NCBI RefSeq assembly: GCF_041260155.1
Contig: NC_091931.1
Coordinates: 48,741,433 to 48,805,432, forward strand
From: Ptychodera flava
Taxonomy: Eukaryota; Hemichordata; Enteropneusta; Ptychoderidae
Direction of reading: 5' to 3'
Length of the DNA stretch: 64,000 bases
The position numbers and the translations under genes were made by a program. Below are positions 10,110-22,611 of the stretch, piece by piece. Position 1 is the first letter of the stretch; every line of letters begins with the position of its first letter. The notes beneath the pieces were generated by a model that saw nothing but the letters and a program-made list of their open reading frames with translations, had not been told where the DNA came from and made no database searches.

Positions 10110-10299
10110 GCTTAGTTCAGGACAATGCACTGCTGCGCGTGCGTGAGTTCGTATATAGGTCAGGGTTATACTTTAGTTACATGGATGGTTATTTTTCCTT
10201 CGCTTCATGTAGATAAATGAATAAAATGGGGTGTAAAATTCTTACTTCATCCCAGTTGCCCACGTTACTTTACTACTCAGGGTCACTCGTCCACACGCA

Positions 10300-10800
10300 A
10301 ATAGGTTACTATGGAAACACAGGGCAGTGAAAATGGATATCATATTTTGTCTATCCCAAAATATCCCTTTGATATAACACATTCTGTTGATTACTGGATT
10401 TTATGTGGAATCTTTGAAAAACTGGTAATTTTTACTCCTAAATGGTTGCCATGGAAACATCTCACATTAAAATGAGTGTGATTTTTTGGTGTGCTAACCA
10501 GAAAAACCCTTATTGTCAATTTTTTACATCGATCAATAGTTCTTTTTAATAGGAATTAGTAACATATTCAATCCCAAAATAGTTACCATGGCAACTCGAA
10601 ACATTAAAATAAGTCTGGTTCTTGTGTTCACTGACCCGAACACCCTACCAGATAATTTTCATAGCAATCAAAGTAACTTTTCATGGGATATTAGAAAAAC
10701 TGAAATTTTCAACCCCTAAAATGGTTACCATGGAAACATGGGGCAGTGAAATCGATATCATATTTGGTCTTTTCGACTCAAAATACCCTTATTTTTGACG
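10300..10800. repeat. Four diverged 140-bp tandem repeats, each with an X-box-like palindrome
   Basis: GTTRCCATGGMAAC-like words occur at 10,305-10,318, 10,445-10,458, 10,582-10,595 and 10,724-10,737, spaced 140, 137 and 142 bp. Flanking sequence also recurs: the first and last units share GGGCAGTGAAA plus GATATCATATTT, and the middle two share ACATTAAAAT. The repeats are therefore old and of two alternating types. The third word, GTTACCATGGCAAC, is a perfect RFX X-box-type palindrome. Confidence 0.8.
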
Positions 10801-10869
10801 GAAATTGAACCTATTATTAATCGCGTTATTATTTCTATATAATACTTATATTATATTATATTAATTATT

Positions 10870-11335
10870 AAACTTTATTTAAAGAGGGTAATCTGAGTTA
10901 CAAACCAAATTGTAATTTACATCAGAGCCCTCTGAAAGCTCGAAAAAAGTACATGCGTATAAATTGCAAATACAATGTACATGTAAATACAGAAAATGTT
11001 CAAAATAAGGACGAGTAAAATCTTCATTGCAACAAAAGGAAATAAATTAATCTAAATCTGAACCCTCATTTGTCAACTTCGTCATAAGATAATCTCGCAA
11101 CTTTACTTTGAAAGTTGGTAAAGATGAGCTATTTCTAATCGCAGGGGAATTGTATTCCAAGTGATCGCACCGCGGAAAGAGAAAGACTTTGGCCTGTGGT
11201 AGTCTTAAATTTTGTAACACACAAATTTCCATGACTGGCATTACAGGTGTTTGATGAAATTCGATGAAAAACGTCATTCAAATAGGGGGTGCAAGGCCAT
11301 TCAATGATTTTAATGTAGATAACGCGGTGAAATAG
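10870..11335 (-). mobile_element. LINE 3' end (CR1/L2-like), minus strand
   Basis: Degenerate end of a reverse transcriptase gene read on the minus strand. KSLNGLAPPI near 11,290 and YNSPAIRNSSSLPTFKVKLR near 11,080-11,150 match the usual C-terminal block of CR1/L2-type ORF2 (W/Y-N-S-x-P...FK..L..YL). The frame shifts at least once between these blocks. After the stop at 11,047 an AT-rich tail runs to about 10,870. The element is 5'-truncated. Confidence 0.6.
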
Positions 11336-11394
11336 ACACTACGTAGGTCAATCGGCAACCAGTGCAAAGTTGAAAAGATAGTTCGCGAGAGAAC

Positions 11395-11640
11395 GTAGGG
11401 AGCGTATGCTGAAGGCACATCTTTTTAAGAAATACTACAATATCGGTAAGGTTTTTAAATAGTTGTTGTAATTCTCTCTTTTCAATTGTCTTGAGTTTTA
11501 TACTTTTTATTTTACTGAGCCTTTAATACAATTTTATGATGATGGATTTTAATTTGTTGCTTTTGTACAGCGCTTTTGAATACGGTTATGATTGAAAAGG
11601 CGATTTAGAAAATAGATAAATGTTAATGTTAATGTTATGC
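11395..11640 (+). mobile_element. LINE 3' tail, plus strand
   Basis: Begins with a remnant of the ORF2 end (KAHLFKKYYN) and runs through a 3' UTR containing TTTTGTACAGCGCTTTTGAA and ending in repeated TTAATG. The same 3' UTR recurs at 32,225-32,420. Typical 5'-truncated LINE end. Confidence 0.65.
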
Positions 11641-14600
11641 TACGGAACGTTTAAGAGTGTGTACTTTGATGGTTCTTAATTGAAACTTCTGTATCGCGCA
11701 TGAACAGTCCTTAGAATTCCTAGATTACCGGCGTTTCAGAGAATCATTTAAAGTGAATGGAAATACATGTAAGTGTGTTGTCCCAAGGGTTAACTAATTG
11801 CTGAGAGTTTAATACAAAGTAAAGTAAAAATAAAGGCGGAATTGACTTGTATATGTGTGTGTGCGTGTGTTGGGGAGGGGGTGGTGAATGTTTTGTCGAT
11901 GGCCACCAAAGGTCACAACTTCTTAGAGATAGGCAAAATAAATACCTTGCTTCTCTTATGCCTTTCCAAAGTCCAGCCATAAGGACGAGTCCATCAATTG
12001 TGTCTCAAAAACTTTCTGGTCTGAATGCTTTGACAGAAAATGCGTAGGTTAACAGCTACTTGTTGCTATTGTTTATGCATGTTGTGTCAAATTTCAAGGG
12101 AATTTTCCATTATCTTAACTATATATTATCAATGTTCATCATAAAAATGCCCTATAGGTTTAAATCTTTTTACCTATCATTTCGAATCGCCGCCAGCTTT
12201 ATTGTAAATCTGTATCTTTGAGTACTTTTAGGTGTGTACCTTTTATAATGCAGTATGAAAAAAAAAAAAACAGTGCGACTTGTGGCCTCTGTCTCCTATT
12301 ATATCTATCACAGCTCGTTGTATAGTTGAATTTCTCGGAGTGTCACAGTCAGAAACAGTTTACAGACGCAGAACAGGTATCTTTTCAAACACATGCCATG
12401 GTCATTTAAATGCTTGGATTTTCAATTTTAGTCTATTATAAATCGTAAGGCAGGGACATCTTGTTCAGAATATATCAGCTTGCTTTAGCAATCATGTGAG
12501 TGGATTTAGACGAGGTATACTATATTTCAGCATGGTTTTAAGTGCTATGGTCGTACTATTCTATCTATAAAACATCATTCACTGTACGACTAATGCTGTA
12601 AGAGAATTTGTAAAATATCCAACGTTCATTAATATAGGTACAGGAATCGCATTCTCAAATAAAATAGTCTTATTAACGAGCAGCGTGTAGTAATTTGATC
12701 CTATTTCACTCAGAAAATTATACCCAAATTTTAATGATACAATGACCTCCTTAATAGAAAAATTAGACTTGTTTACATTTCGAAGTGAAGCCAGACATAT
12801 TAAAGGTAAAAGTCGCTTCCTTTGGGTGGTCTAAACATTCACATGATATGAATAACACGACTGGCATACTGTATTTCCTGAAGGAATGTTAAGGAAACAC
12901 AAGTAACTTGTTTTTTATCCTGATATAGTTGAAGCAATACAAATGTAGTCAATAGACAACTTGGAGGAGAAATTAACTCCGTGGTCGTAATCAGCCATAT
13001 GCAATTAATAAACGTAATAAAGAATGAAAACTGATCAGACTGTCCCGAAGTTTGAATGCTTATTAATATTACTCTGAAAAGAAAAAAATGGGCAAACGGC
13101 ATTCAGTATTGTTTTGAGAACGAATGACTTGAACGTGCCGATAAAAGATAACGTCTACAGTATCGGTGGTGTAATCGCGCAACCGGAATCACATCGTTGT
13201 AGCATAGTAGTTTAAGGCTTCGGGAACATTTGCACTTACTCATACGTCTCAGCACATGAGTCCAGACACTAGGAGAGGGGAGTGTGACCCAAGCAAGACA
13301 TACAAAATAACTGCTTAGGAGACAAAAGGCAGAAGCTGGTGCATATGATAAGGGGATGGAATATCTGATTCTGTTCATGATCCTCGCTGAGACACAAACA
13401 AGTGATAAACCATTTTTGGCATTTAGTTCAAGAACTGTGTATACTTTACAATAATTAAAGTTATGAGTCTGATGTTCCAGGCGTAATTATCACTGTGCAA
13501 CAGAGCGATCTGTCACGCGTTTATTGATGAAATCACGAAGTTAATAAATTCCTCCATGCCATCAATTTAATGGCGTGTACTGCGGACATAGGCGTGCGTG
13601 GTTGGAACAATGCCAGCATCGGGGAAATTTGTCATGAACGGTATGCTGGTACATCGTCACACAGTGAAGAAGGAATGGCAACCTAGTCATAAAAATGTCA
13701 AAACTTTGCGATAAACCTTCTTACCTTCTGACGAACAAGGATGGAAAAATTAAAATTATGCTTTTCTCATGCACAGTTTACGATGAAAGGAACATGGGCC
13801 TCTCAGGCGGACGACTTACGCCAACATATTAACTTTTATACGCCAAAGTTGTGGATCTGCACTGACAATTTTAATAAGTATGTTTATGCTTTTACGTTTC
13901 TCGAAATTTAGAGTTGCTGAACAATTGGTTTGTCCTTTTCCCTGCTCTGAGTCATTCATTGAAGTTTCGCGTTGTTGTTTTCAAGTTGGACCTCGTTACG
14001 CTTATCTCTAATCTACCATGTACATGCAGGCTTTTGTCGTTTAAGTTGGGAAATAACGCCGACAGATGAGCCACTATGTTGAAGGACGTGTAATAGTCAT
14101 TGCGATTTTGCAGCTTCTGTCATCCATACAGAAAATAAGAAGTATCAGTGGCTTAGCCTGGACACTTGATTAAAATGGACAACAAAATTAGCTTGTAAAC
14201 AGCATAAACATCAACAGGATAAAAATGATTGTCTGCTGACTTTACCATTTATTTAGTTTTACTCGACCCCCAATCGGTAATAATATTTTGTATCAAGCGT
14301 CTCGATATATTCGACAGATTTCATGATACTGTGCATTTAGTTTCCAAAAGACGATATTTTATTGACTGGTCTTTTCCATTTTTTTGGCAATTTACCGTCA
14401 CTGTAAGTCACAAAATGCGAATGGCGCTTCTTTGATTGGCCTGCAAGAAAGAAACTGTCATCAACAAAGAAAGTAAAATTTACAGAGATTCACTGACACT
14501 CTTGGTATGAGACGGCGAACTGCAGGTCAAATAAGCAATATTGTTACCGATGTTGTGAAAGTGGAATGGAACGTAACGGTGAAATGCAAGAACTACCCTA

Positions 14601-14899
14601 GGTATGTCGTTGCGTTGACAGTATATTAGTGATGTTATAACATCGGTATTGTGGTGAAATTACGTCATTATAGTATAGTAGCTTTCAAAATCACTGCACT
14701 GACTGATAAATCCAATCATATGAACCATAGCGCTACATAGGGACTGCGATCCGTTCAAGAAATAGAAAGTGAACTCCTACGAAGCGAAAAGCAAAAACCG
14801 AGTTTGTATCATGTAACGAATAGGCTGAAGGAATTGATTTTTTAAATGTTCATCACTGGGACAGAAACAAGTGAAAACCCTTATTGACATTTCGTTTAA
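11641..14899. other. Spacer upstream of peptide gene 1, no gene seen
   Basis: AT-rich DNA with no convincing coding sequence. 11,641-11,740 matches DNA flanking the solo LTR at 33,012 and is the equivalent site without an LTR. 11,750-11,960 matches 34,215-34,430, including a (TG)n run at 11,850-11,872. 12,000-13,090 seems unique. From about 13,100 the sequence is homologous to 18,890 and 25,160 onwards, the body of the array repeat. Confidence 0.6.
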
Positions 14900-15244
14900 G
14901 GTACTAAGTGCCTCGAAAGTGAAAAACTTAAACTTTTGCTCAAACTTTCCTCAGAGAATATGTCAATCATTCGCTTTCAAAATCAAGAATAAAAATTTGC
15001 GGTCAACGTGCAAATTTTGGAACTAGATAAACAAATTACTCTAGATTTACCCATATTTTAATTTCAAAATAGCCACCATCCGTGTGTTTACCTTATGGAA
15101 AACCAAAATAGATTTTCGGAAAAATAAGCTGATGAAAAGTTCTCTTAGACCGAGAGCTTTAGAATGAACCCCACAAGTGGTGGAGCAGAAAAGAAATGAA
15201 AAAGTTTGAGAGTCCGAATATCTGTCCCTGAGTTGGGTTCTACC
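14900..15244. mobile_element. TTAA-target MITE (piggyBac-like), unit 1
   Basis: Non-coding 345-bp element with ends GGTACT... and ...TCTACC, immediately after a TTAA. The same element is in units 2, 3 and 4 at the matching site and in unit 6 at a new site. Its limits are set by the empty sites in units 5 and 6. The right-hand TTAA has decayed in this copy. Confidence 0.75.
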
Positions 15245-16355
15245 AATACGACTGTTACCGTGTATACTTTACATTTAATCAAAGTTATAAGTGCGTTAAA
15301 AGTCAAACATTCGATGAACAGTATTGTTGCCTCGCCAACAGAAAGCGCTGACGTATTTATTGATTAAATAACGGGATTAGCAATTTTCGCAATGTTATCG
15401 TATTGATGTCGTGTAAAGATTATTAAAGTTACAAAAAATACCACGAATACGCATGCATGGATAGGAAATTGTCATCATGACAAAAAGTGGAAAATAAACA
15501 ATACACAACTGTATAGTCATACTGTGATGTGGAATGACAATGCAAGTAATAAAAATGTCAAATTATTTGCTATTAACCTTTAGAAGAATAAGGATTTAAG
15601 CATTACCTTGTTCTCACGCACAGTTCACAATAAAAGAGACAAGAAAACGGAAAGCTACACAACTCAGAAGGACGACACACGCCAGCAGATCAATTTTCAG
15701 CGGTCAAAGCTGTGTAGCTAGACTACCTTCCTATTTCGGTAAGACTGTTTCATATTTTTTCCTCTTCTAGAAAAGCTGGTTAGTTTCATCACAACACGGA
15801 AGTTCAGAATGAGTTATTGTTTGCCATGCTGTGAGTTAATATTCCACTTTATATTATGAACATGCAGGCTATTGTTGGTCAAATTTACCCCACTTAACCC
15901 ATGAAGGGTCATTTTACTGGTCATGGTCGAAATCATAGATTAGACATTATCACGTTGGCATACCTGCTATACCGTTTAAATGAAAAGCACGAAGCATTGA
16001 TAACTTTGGCCGAATAGTTTATTACAGTGAAAGACTAAAGTTAGATTGAAAACAACATATACACATGAACAGGAGAAAATGATTTATACCTGGTACATTG
16101 AAAATTTAGTTTCATATTAATTTGTCCCTGCTTGATCATAATATTTATTTTCTGGTGGCGTCGATAAGTAAGAGTATTTATCGCCCTGTGAGGTCATTTC
16201 GAAAAGATGCTATTTTTATAGACTACTAAATTCATGTTCTTAATATTTTATTGTCCTTTTTCGCCATAAAATGTAATTGACACGTTTTGGACTAGCTTGA
16301 CAATTTACAGACTGTCAGCGACCATTGATTTGTCTGTGCTTGCTTTTCCCCCCAG
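15245..16355. other. Spacer/intron upstream of peptide gene 1
   Basis: No coding sequence. 15,640-16,066 is identical by eye to 21,443-21,869 (see findings). The end, 16,340-16,355, is a pyrimidine-rich run ending CAG, a splice acceptor just before the signal-peptide exon. Confidence 0.6.
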
Positions 16356-16360
16356 TAATC

Positions 16361-17312
16361 ATGAAGGCTGCCTTTTGTTTGGTGTTACTGTGCGTTGTAG
16401 TGGCAACCGTGGAATCATTTGGTAAGTTTCTTCGAGTCAATGGCTTACAATGTGGATGAATTTTAATGCGTTTCTATAGGAATCTACTTCACATTCAATG
16501 GTTTCATTCCATTTCTTAATTTTCTAAAATTTATTTTCCCTTTCACCATTAGTAAAATTAATCACTTAATACGGATATTTTGTATAGAACAAATATACCG
16601 GTATTGTTGGAGGGTACTTTTCATAAGTTATAAAAATGTAAAAATATTATTAAAACGTTAAACAGGTAGAAGCAATAGTCAATTAAATTATTAAAGTATG
16701 CCTATGTAACTATCTTCATCAAAACTCGTTCTCCTAAAGTCTGCTCGACCGAGATTACTTTATATTCGATTGCGTCCTTGCATCTTTATTCCTCATTTGG
16801 GTCATCGCTTTCTTTGATTCATTTTCACTAGAAACAAACGATTGAATTCTTTTCAAACTTTGATGTTAAATGCGTCCTGTTGTGAAAGAAATCGTATACA
16901 GTAATCGGGATTCACGCTGGTCTACGTTACGTCTTTTATTGATTAAATGTTTAATGCGTTGTTTCATGAGATGTTCCTTAGGAAAGGGCTTAACTTATAT
17001 TTTCATGAGGAATTTGTTGTTTGTTTGTTTTGAGTGCAAGACGATTTGAATTTTAGTTTAATGTGCTCGAAACATCCCGTGTTGCCAACACACAAATATC
17101 CTTCTTAACGGCGACGTTTTTTTGCAGGTGATTTCAGAGATACCCCTGTGAGTATCGTTATTAATCTAACGCCTCCAAGACAGTTTCAGAGAGACTTCAT
17201 CAACGGTTTGATACACGTTGGTGGCCCAGTGCCTGCCGATGTTGATTGTTGCGATGCTATTGACTGCATCTTTTATGGTGTATGTCCAGCTGGATGTCCT
17301 TGTGTCGCTTAA
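16361..17312 (+). CDS. Secreted cysteine-rich peptide, array copy 1 (join 16361-16421, 17128-17312)
   Basis: Two coding exons give 81 residues. Exon A encodes the signal peptide MKAAFCLVLLCVVVATVESF (basic N-terminus, hydrophobic core, polar end) and ends with the GTAAGT donor at 16,422. Exon B starts after TTTTTTTGCAG at 17,128. The intron is phase 1. The mature part starts GDFRDTPVSIVINLTPPRQF, has an N-glycosylation site (NLT), and ends in six cysteines spaced CC-x4-C-x5-C-x3-C-x-C with stop TAA. A further acceptor (CCCCCCAG) sits 5 bp before the ATG, so a 5'-UTR exon lies upstream. A GTATGT donor follows the stop at 17,322, but the matching 3' acceptor seen in copies 4 and 5 is deleted here. 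AATAAA lies at 17,727. Architecture resembles secreted antimicrobial or other defence peptides; I do not recognise the family, so function is unknown. Confidence 0.85.
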
Positions 17313-17732
17313 TACAACTGGGTATGTACGTATTTTTTGAAGTATATTTGCTAGAGTCTGTGCATGCGAGTTTGTTTTCGTGCAGTTTTATAATGGTCTT
17401 CTTTTCATTCATTTTGGAAGACGTAAATCGGTATTTAAAGTCTTAAGCAGCCATGGAAGGTAATACTTTACTGAACAGGTATAACAAATATAACAAACAG
17501 ATGAAGATATCAAAATGACACTGAAGCATGTACAGGCAACTTAATTTCATTTAATGATCCGAAATGTTTTCTGTCACACGCAGTTACAGTTGCTGTTCAG
17601 AAGACTATACTGTAGTCGATGACGTCACGACGAAGCCTCCGTTAGTATGAAATCACCAGAGCTATGATAGCAGCCTCCACGTTGACCATGGGTCGTCTTT
17701 AGTCACTTCGTTTTCTGGTTTAAGGAAATAAA
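17313..17732 (+). other. 3' UTR of peptide gene 1 with AATAAA
   Basis: Conserved in all copies. It includes GTATGTACG just after the stop, a GGAAGAC...AAATCGGTATTT block and ends at AATAAA 17,727-17,732. About 100 bp containing the intron acceptor are missing compared with copies 4 and 5. From 17,733 to 18,172 there is homologous 3' flank without genes. Confidence 0.6.
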
Positions 17733-18172
17733 AATGCAGTTCGTAAGCAAAATGGATGTCGCATAATTCATTCTTTTCTTCAGTTGTGTCTCAAAGTTAT
17801 GAATTCTTTTCAAAGTAATTCCTTTACAAACAACCCTGACAGCTGACACATCGTTAGTGTCCTTTCGGGCTTTTTAATTTTTTTCAGAAGTGTTTTCCTA
17901 ATTATCTCAACATCAACTTTATCCTAAATATATCATCATAGGATAAATGGAAGCGTACTTCTGAGAAACTACTTATTACACATAACCATAAGAAAGTGGA
18001 AGTTATAGGAGGGCTTTTAGGGGAGAAAATGAAGTTCCACAAGATAGATAAATCTTCCCTGCATATTAACATAAACGTCTCTTCCAAATGTAAGTGCATC
18101 AAGTCTGTTAATAAGGTAAGACACGATTTAGATAGGTAAGCTTCCTTTTAGCTAGGAGCTAAATAATTGGAA

Positions 18173-18745
18173 TTACGTGAGAAAAAAACTAACAAACCGG
18201 TGAACTCAGTGATTTCCTTTTAAAAATAAATTTATTACAAAAACTAAAACTGTCAAGGGACAGAGTATAAACTGTAACATTTTACAGGCTACTTATTTTA
18301 GCTGCGACGGCTCAAAAGCTCCAGAGTCAGACAGTGAGACAGACCGATGCAATCCTTGGTTTGCTTGCAGGCTTGTGGTTGCGAAAAGTCCGCAGAATAA
18401 ATCCAGCGTTGCTGTGAAGGTCTTGAAAAGTCTTGACGTTAATACTGCTGGAGTTTCCAAAGGCTTGAAGTAACACACAAGTGACACGACCCCAAATGTC
18501 TGACAGAAAATCATGCCGCCCCATTTATACTTAATTGGTTATATAAGAGAACACAAGAACAATTTTTGAATTCTATTGATATGCGAATTACTGCTCTCAA
18601 AATATCTTTACTTGTGACTAATTGAATTTTTAGAAAGTTGTAAACATGACTAATTGACTTCAAGGTCATGAAGGACAGTGACCTGAAGAATGTTCTAGAT
18701 TAATTAAACACAGGTCATGAGTGTGGGGGAAAATGACCTACATAA
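18173..18745 (-). mobile_element. Solo LTR (fossil LTR retrotransposon), spacer 1
   Basis: About 573 bp, read on the minus strand as a long terminal repeat with a TATAA region near its middle (about 18,520-18,545) and AATAAA towards its 3' end. The same LTR is at 24,441 and 32,427. No internal retroviral genes are attached, so it is a solo relic. Family uncertain (Gypsy or BEL type). It was duplicated along with the array unit. Confidence 0.6.
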
Positions 18746-20698
18746 GAGTGTCTACTTTGATGGCTCTTAATTGGAAGTTCTCTATCGCGCATGCAAAGCC
18801 CATAGAATTCCTAGATTACCTGGCTTGCATCAGCGTTTCAGAGATTAATTTGAAGTAATGATCAAAAGTGTGACAGCATATTGTATAGTGTTTGAGAGTG
18901 AGTGATTTGAACATGTCGATAACAGATAACGTCTACAGTATTGGTGAGGTAATCGCGTCGCCACCATGATGGAATCACATCGTTTTAGTATAGTAGTTTA
19001 GGGGCTCGGGAACCTTTGCATTTACGCATACATCCCAGCACATGAGTCCAGACACAAAGAGAGAGGAGTGTGACCCAAGCAAGACATACAAAATAACTGC
19101 TTAGGAGACAAAGGCAGAAGCTGGTGCATATGATAAGGAATGGAACATGTGATTCTGTTCAAGACTCTCGTTGAGACAAAAACAATTTAGCGGCGGTGAA
19201 TAGTGTATACTTTACATTAAAATTATGAGTTCGTTGATCAGTCCGATTTTCCAGGCACGGTAGTTTTTGACAGTGCAACTGAGCGATCTGTCACGCGTTT
19301 ATTGATTAAATCACGAAGTTAATAAATTCCTCCATGTCATCAATTTAATGGCGTGTACTGATTTTTAGAATTACAAACATTACCGGACATAGGCGTGCCT
19401 GGTAAGAACAGTCATGAACGGTACACTGGTACATCGTCACACAGTGAAGAAGGAATGGCAACCTAGTCATAAATATGTCAAAACTTTTGCAATTAACCTT
19501 TTTACCTTCTGACGAACAAGGATGAAAAAAATGGAAATTATACCTTTCTCATGCACAGTTTACAATGAAAGGGACATGGGCCACTCAGAGGGACGACATA
19601 CGTTAACAGGTTAACTTTTATTCGCCAAAGTTGTAGATTTACAGTAACAAATTCAATAAGTATGTTTGTGCTTTTACATCTCCGAAATTTATAGTTGCTA
19701 AACAGTTGGTTTGTCATTTGCCTTGCTCTGAGTCATTCATTAAAGTTTCGTATTGTTGTTTTCAAGTTGGACCTCGTTACGCTAATCTCTAATTTACCAT
19801 GTACATGCTGGCTTTTGTTGTTTGAGTTTCGAAATAACGCCGACAGATAAGACGTCAAGTTGACGGACGTGTAATAGTCCTTACAATTCTGCTGCTTCTA
19901 TCATTTATACATAAAGCAAGAAGTATCCATGAATTAACTTTGACACTTTATTAAAAGGGACCACAAAGTTAGCTTGTAAACAGCATAAACATCAGCACGC
20001 TAAAAGTGATTTTCTGCTGAATTTACCATTTATTTGGTTTTACTCGATCCCCCATCGGTCATGATATTTTGTATCTAGTAGTCTCGATATATTCGACAGA
20101 TTTAATGATACTGTGTTTACATTTAGTTTCCGTGAGATGATATTTTATCGACCCTTCGATTCATTGTCTTAGCAATTCATTGTTGCTGTAGGTCACAAAA
20201 TGGAAATGGCGCTTTTTTGACTGGCCTGGCAGCAAAAAACTGTGATCCACGAAGAAAGTAAAATTTACAGAGACTCACTGATACTCTTGGTATGAGACGC
20301 TGAAGTGCAGGTCACAAAGCAATATAGTAACCGATGTTGTGAAAGTGGAATGGAACGTAATGTATGATAACAAATGCAAGAACTGCCCAAGGTATGTCGT
20401 TGCGTTGACAGTATATTTGTGATGTTATTGCATCTAGTCGGTATTGTGGTGAAATCACGTCGTCATTATAGTATAAGAGATTTTGAAACCATTGCACTGA
20501 CTCATAAATCTAATCATATGAACTATACCGCAATATAGGGACTGTTATCCGTTCAAGATATACAAAGTGAACGCTCACGAAGCGAAAAGCAGAAACCGGG
20601 TTTGTATCATATAATGAATAGGCTGAAAAACTTGATTCTGTTGATGATCATCATTGACACAAAAACTGGTGAAAAACCCTCATTGGCGTTTCGTTTAA

Positions 20699-21041
20699 GG
20701 TAGTATGTGCCTCGAAAGTGAAAGACTTAAACTTTTGCTCAAACTTTCCTATATTTCAGTCTTTCTCTTCAAAATAAAGAACAAAAATAGGGGATCACCG
20801 TGCAAATTTTGGAACTAGAGAAACAAATTACTCAAGATTTACCCATTTTTGAAATTCAAAGTGGCCACCATCCACGTGTTAACTCTATGAAAAAAATAAA
20901 ATGTTCGATTTTCTAAAAATTAAGCCGATGAAAAGTTTTCTTACATCAAGAGCTTTAGAATGAACTCAAACAAGAGGTTAAGTTGAAAAGGATTAAAAAA
21001 GTTTGAGAGTCCGAATATCTGCCTTCAAGGTGCGTTCTACC
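20699..21041. mobile_element. TTAA-target MITE, unit 2
   Basis: 343-bp copy of the same non-coding element as at 14,900, directly after TTTAA and ending TTCTACC. It sits at the orthologous position within the array unit, so it was duplicated rather than independently inserted. Confidence 0.75.
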
Positions 21042-22459
21042 CTAACGACGGTTACCGTGTATACCTTACATAAGTAAAAGTTATAAGTGCGTTAAAAGTC
21101 AAACATTCGATGAACAGTATTATTGCCACCCCAACTGAAAGCGCTGACGTATTTATTGATTAAATCACGAGATCGGTAATTTTCGCCATGTTATCGTATT
21201 GATGTCGTGTACAAATTATTAAAGTTTCAAAAAAGTATCATACGTGCGCACGCATGCATAGAAAATTGACAGCATGACAGAAAGTGGAAGATAAACCATA
21301 CACAGCTGTATGGTCATACTGTGATGTGAAATGACAATGCAAGTAATAAAATATCAGATTGTTTGCTATTAACCTTTAGAAGAATAAGGATTGAGAACTT
21401 AAGCATTATCTTGTTCTCACGAACAGTTCACAATAAAAGAGGCAAGAAAACGGAAAGCTACACAACTCAGAAGGACGACACACGCCAGCAGATCAATTTT
21501 CAGCGGTCAAAGCTGTGTAGCTAGACTACCTTCCTATTTCGGTAAGACTGTTTCATATTTTTTCCTCTTCTAGAAAAGCTGGTTAGTTTCATCACAACAC
21601 GGAAGTTCAGAATGAGTTATTGTTTGCCATGCTGTGAGTTAATATTCCACTTTATATTATGAACATGCAGGCTATTGTTGGTCAAATTTACCCCACTTAA
21701 CCCATGAAGGGTCATTTTACTGGTCATGGTCGAAATCATAGATTAGACATTATCACGTTGGCATACCTGCTATACCGTTTAAATGAAAAGCACGAAGCAT
21801 TGATAACTTTGGCCGAATAGTTTATTACAGTGAAAGACTAAAGTTAGATTGAAAACAACATATACACATAAACAGGTGAAAAGAAGATTTATGCCAGGTA
21901 CATTGAAAATTTAGTTTAAGATTAATTTGTCCCTGCTTGATCATAATATTTATTTTCTTTTGGTGTCGATAAGTAAGAGTAGAGGTCATTTCAAAAATAT
22001 GCTATTTTTATAGATTACTCAATTCATGTTCTAAACATGTGAGAATGAGGATGTGAGGATGAAATTTAATGCGCTTATGAATCTATTCTACATTCGATGG
22101 CTTCATTCCTTTTCTTAGATTTTTTAAATTGGTTTTCCTTTTCACCATTAGTACGACTAATCACTTAAAACTGATATTTTGTACGATACAAATATCCCAA
22201 TATTGTTAAAGGGTGCTTTTCATAAGTTATAAAAATGAAGTAAATTTTGGTAAAAAGATTATTAGAACGTTGAACACGTAGAAACAATAGTCACAGGAAA
22301 TTATAAAAGTACGCCTATTTAACCATCTTCATTAAAAATCGTTCTCCTAAATTCTGTGCTCGAACAAAACCAAGACTACTTTTTATTCGATTGCGCACTT
22401 TCATCTGTATGCCTCATTTGGGTCATCACTTTCTTTCAGACAATTGAAATCTTTTCGAA

Positions 22460-22611
22460 AAATAATCGCAATCATACCTATCCGTTATCCATAACACAAG
22501 GTCAAAATTCGTAATACACTAGTTATAAACATAGACACAGAACAGCACAGAACAGACAGTAAAGCACCGGTACACAAAAAGTCAAATTCATGAAAGAAAG
22601 ATATGATGACC
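22460..22611 (-). mobile_element. 5'-truncated Penelope-like element tail, unit 2
   Basis: 152 bp that, read on the minus strand, match the 3' end of the Penelope-like elements at 35,494 and 56,665 (TTTACTGTCTGTTCTGTGCT and following). Flanked by a direct repeat TCGAA (22,455-22,459 and 22,612-22,616). Units 1 and 4 have the empty site. Shared with unit 3. Confidence 0.75.

Larger units (their letters stand above)
1..10172. mobile_element. Polinton/Maverick element (virus-like fossil), left end outside window
   Basis: A large self-synthesising DNA element of the Polinton (Maverick) group. Recognisable parts in order are a retroviral-type integrase with chromodomain, a 3'-5' exonuclease-like part, a P-loop kinase-like protein, an unknown 250-residue protein, protein-primed family B DNA polymerase, a double jelly-roll major capsid protein and a set of small virion-type proteins. 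The integrase lacks its start because the window opens inside it. The right end is placed tentatively at 10,172, where the sequence ends in TATACT; Polinton termini are known to start with AG and end with CT. The cysteine protease and packaging ATPase usual in the group were not found and may lie to the left. Several genes remain long and open, so the insertion is probably fairly young, but the copy is broken, with roughly half a dozen interruptions overall. Confidence 0.93.

Noticed and set aside
11850-11880. (TG)n and G-rich run as a regulatory Z-DNA site
   Set aside because: Ordinary simple repeat, also present at 34,320 with the same surrounding repeat. Nothing ties it to a gene.
17902-18102. 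66-codon minus-strand frame repeated at 24,170 and partly at 30,351 and 40,428
   Set aside because: Lies in the conserved 3' flank of each array unit. It does not stay open in the more diverged units, so it is not a conserved protein.
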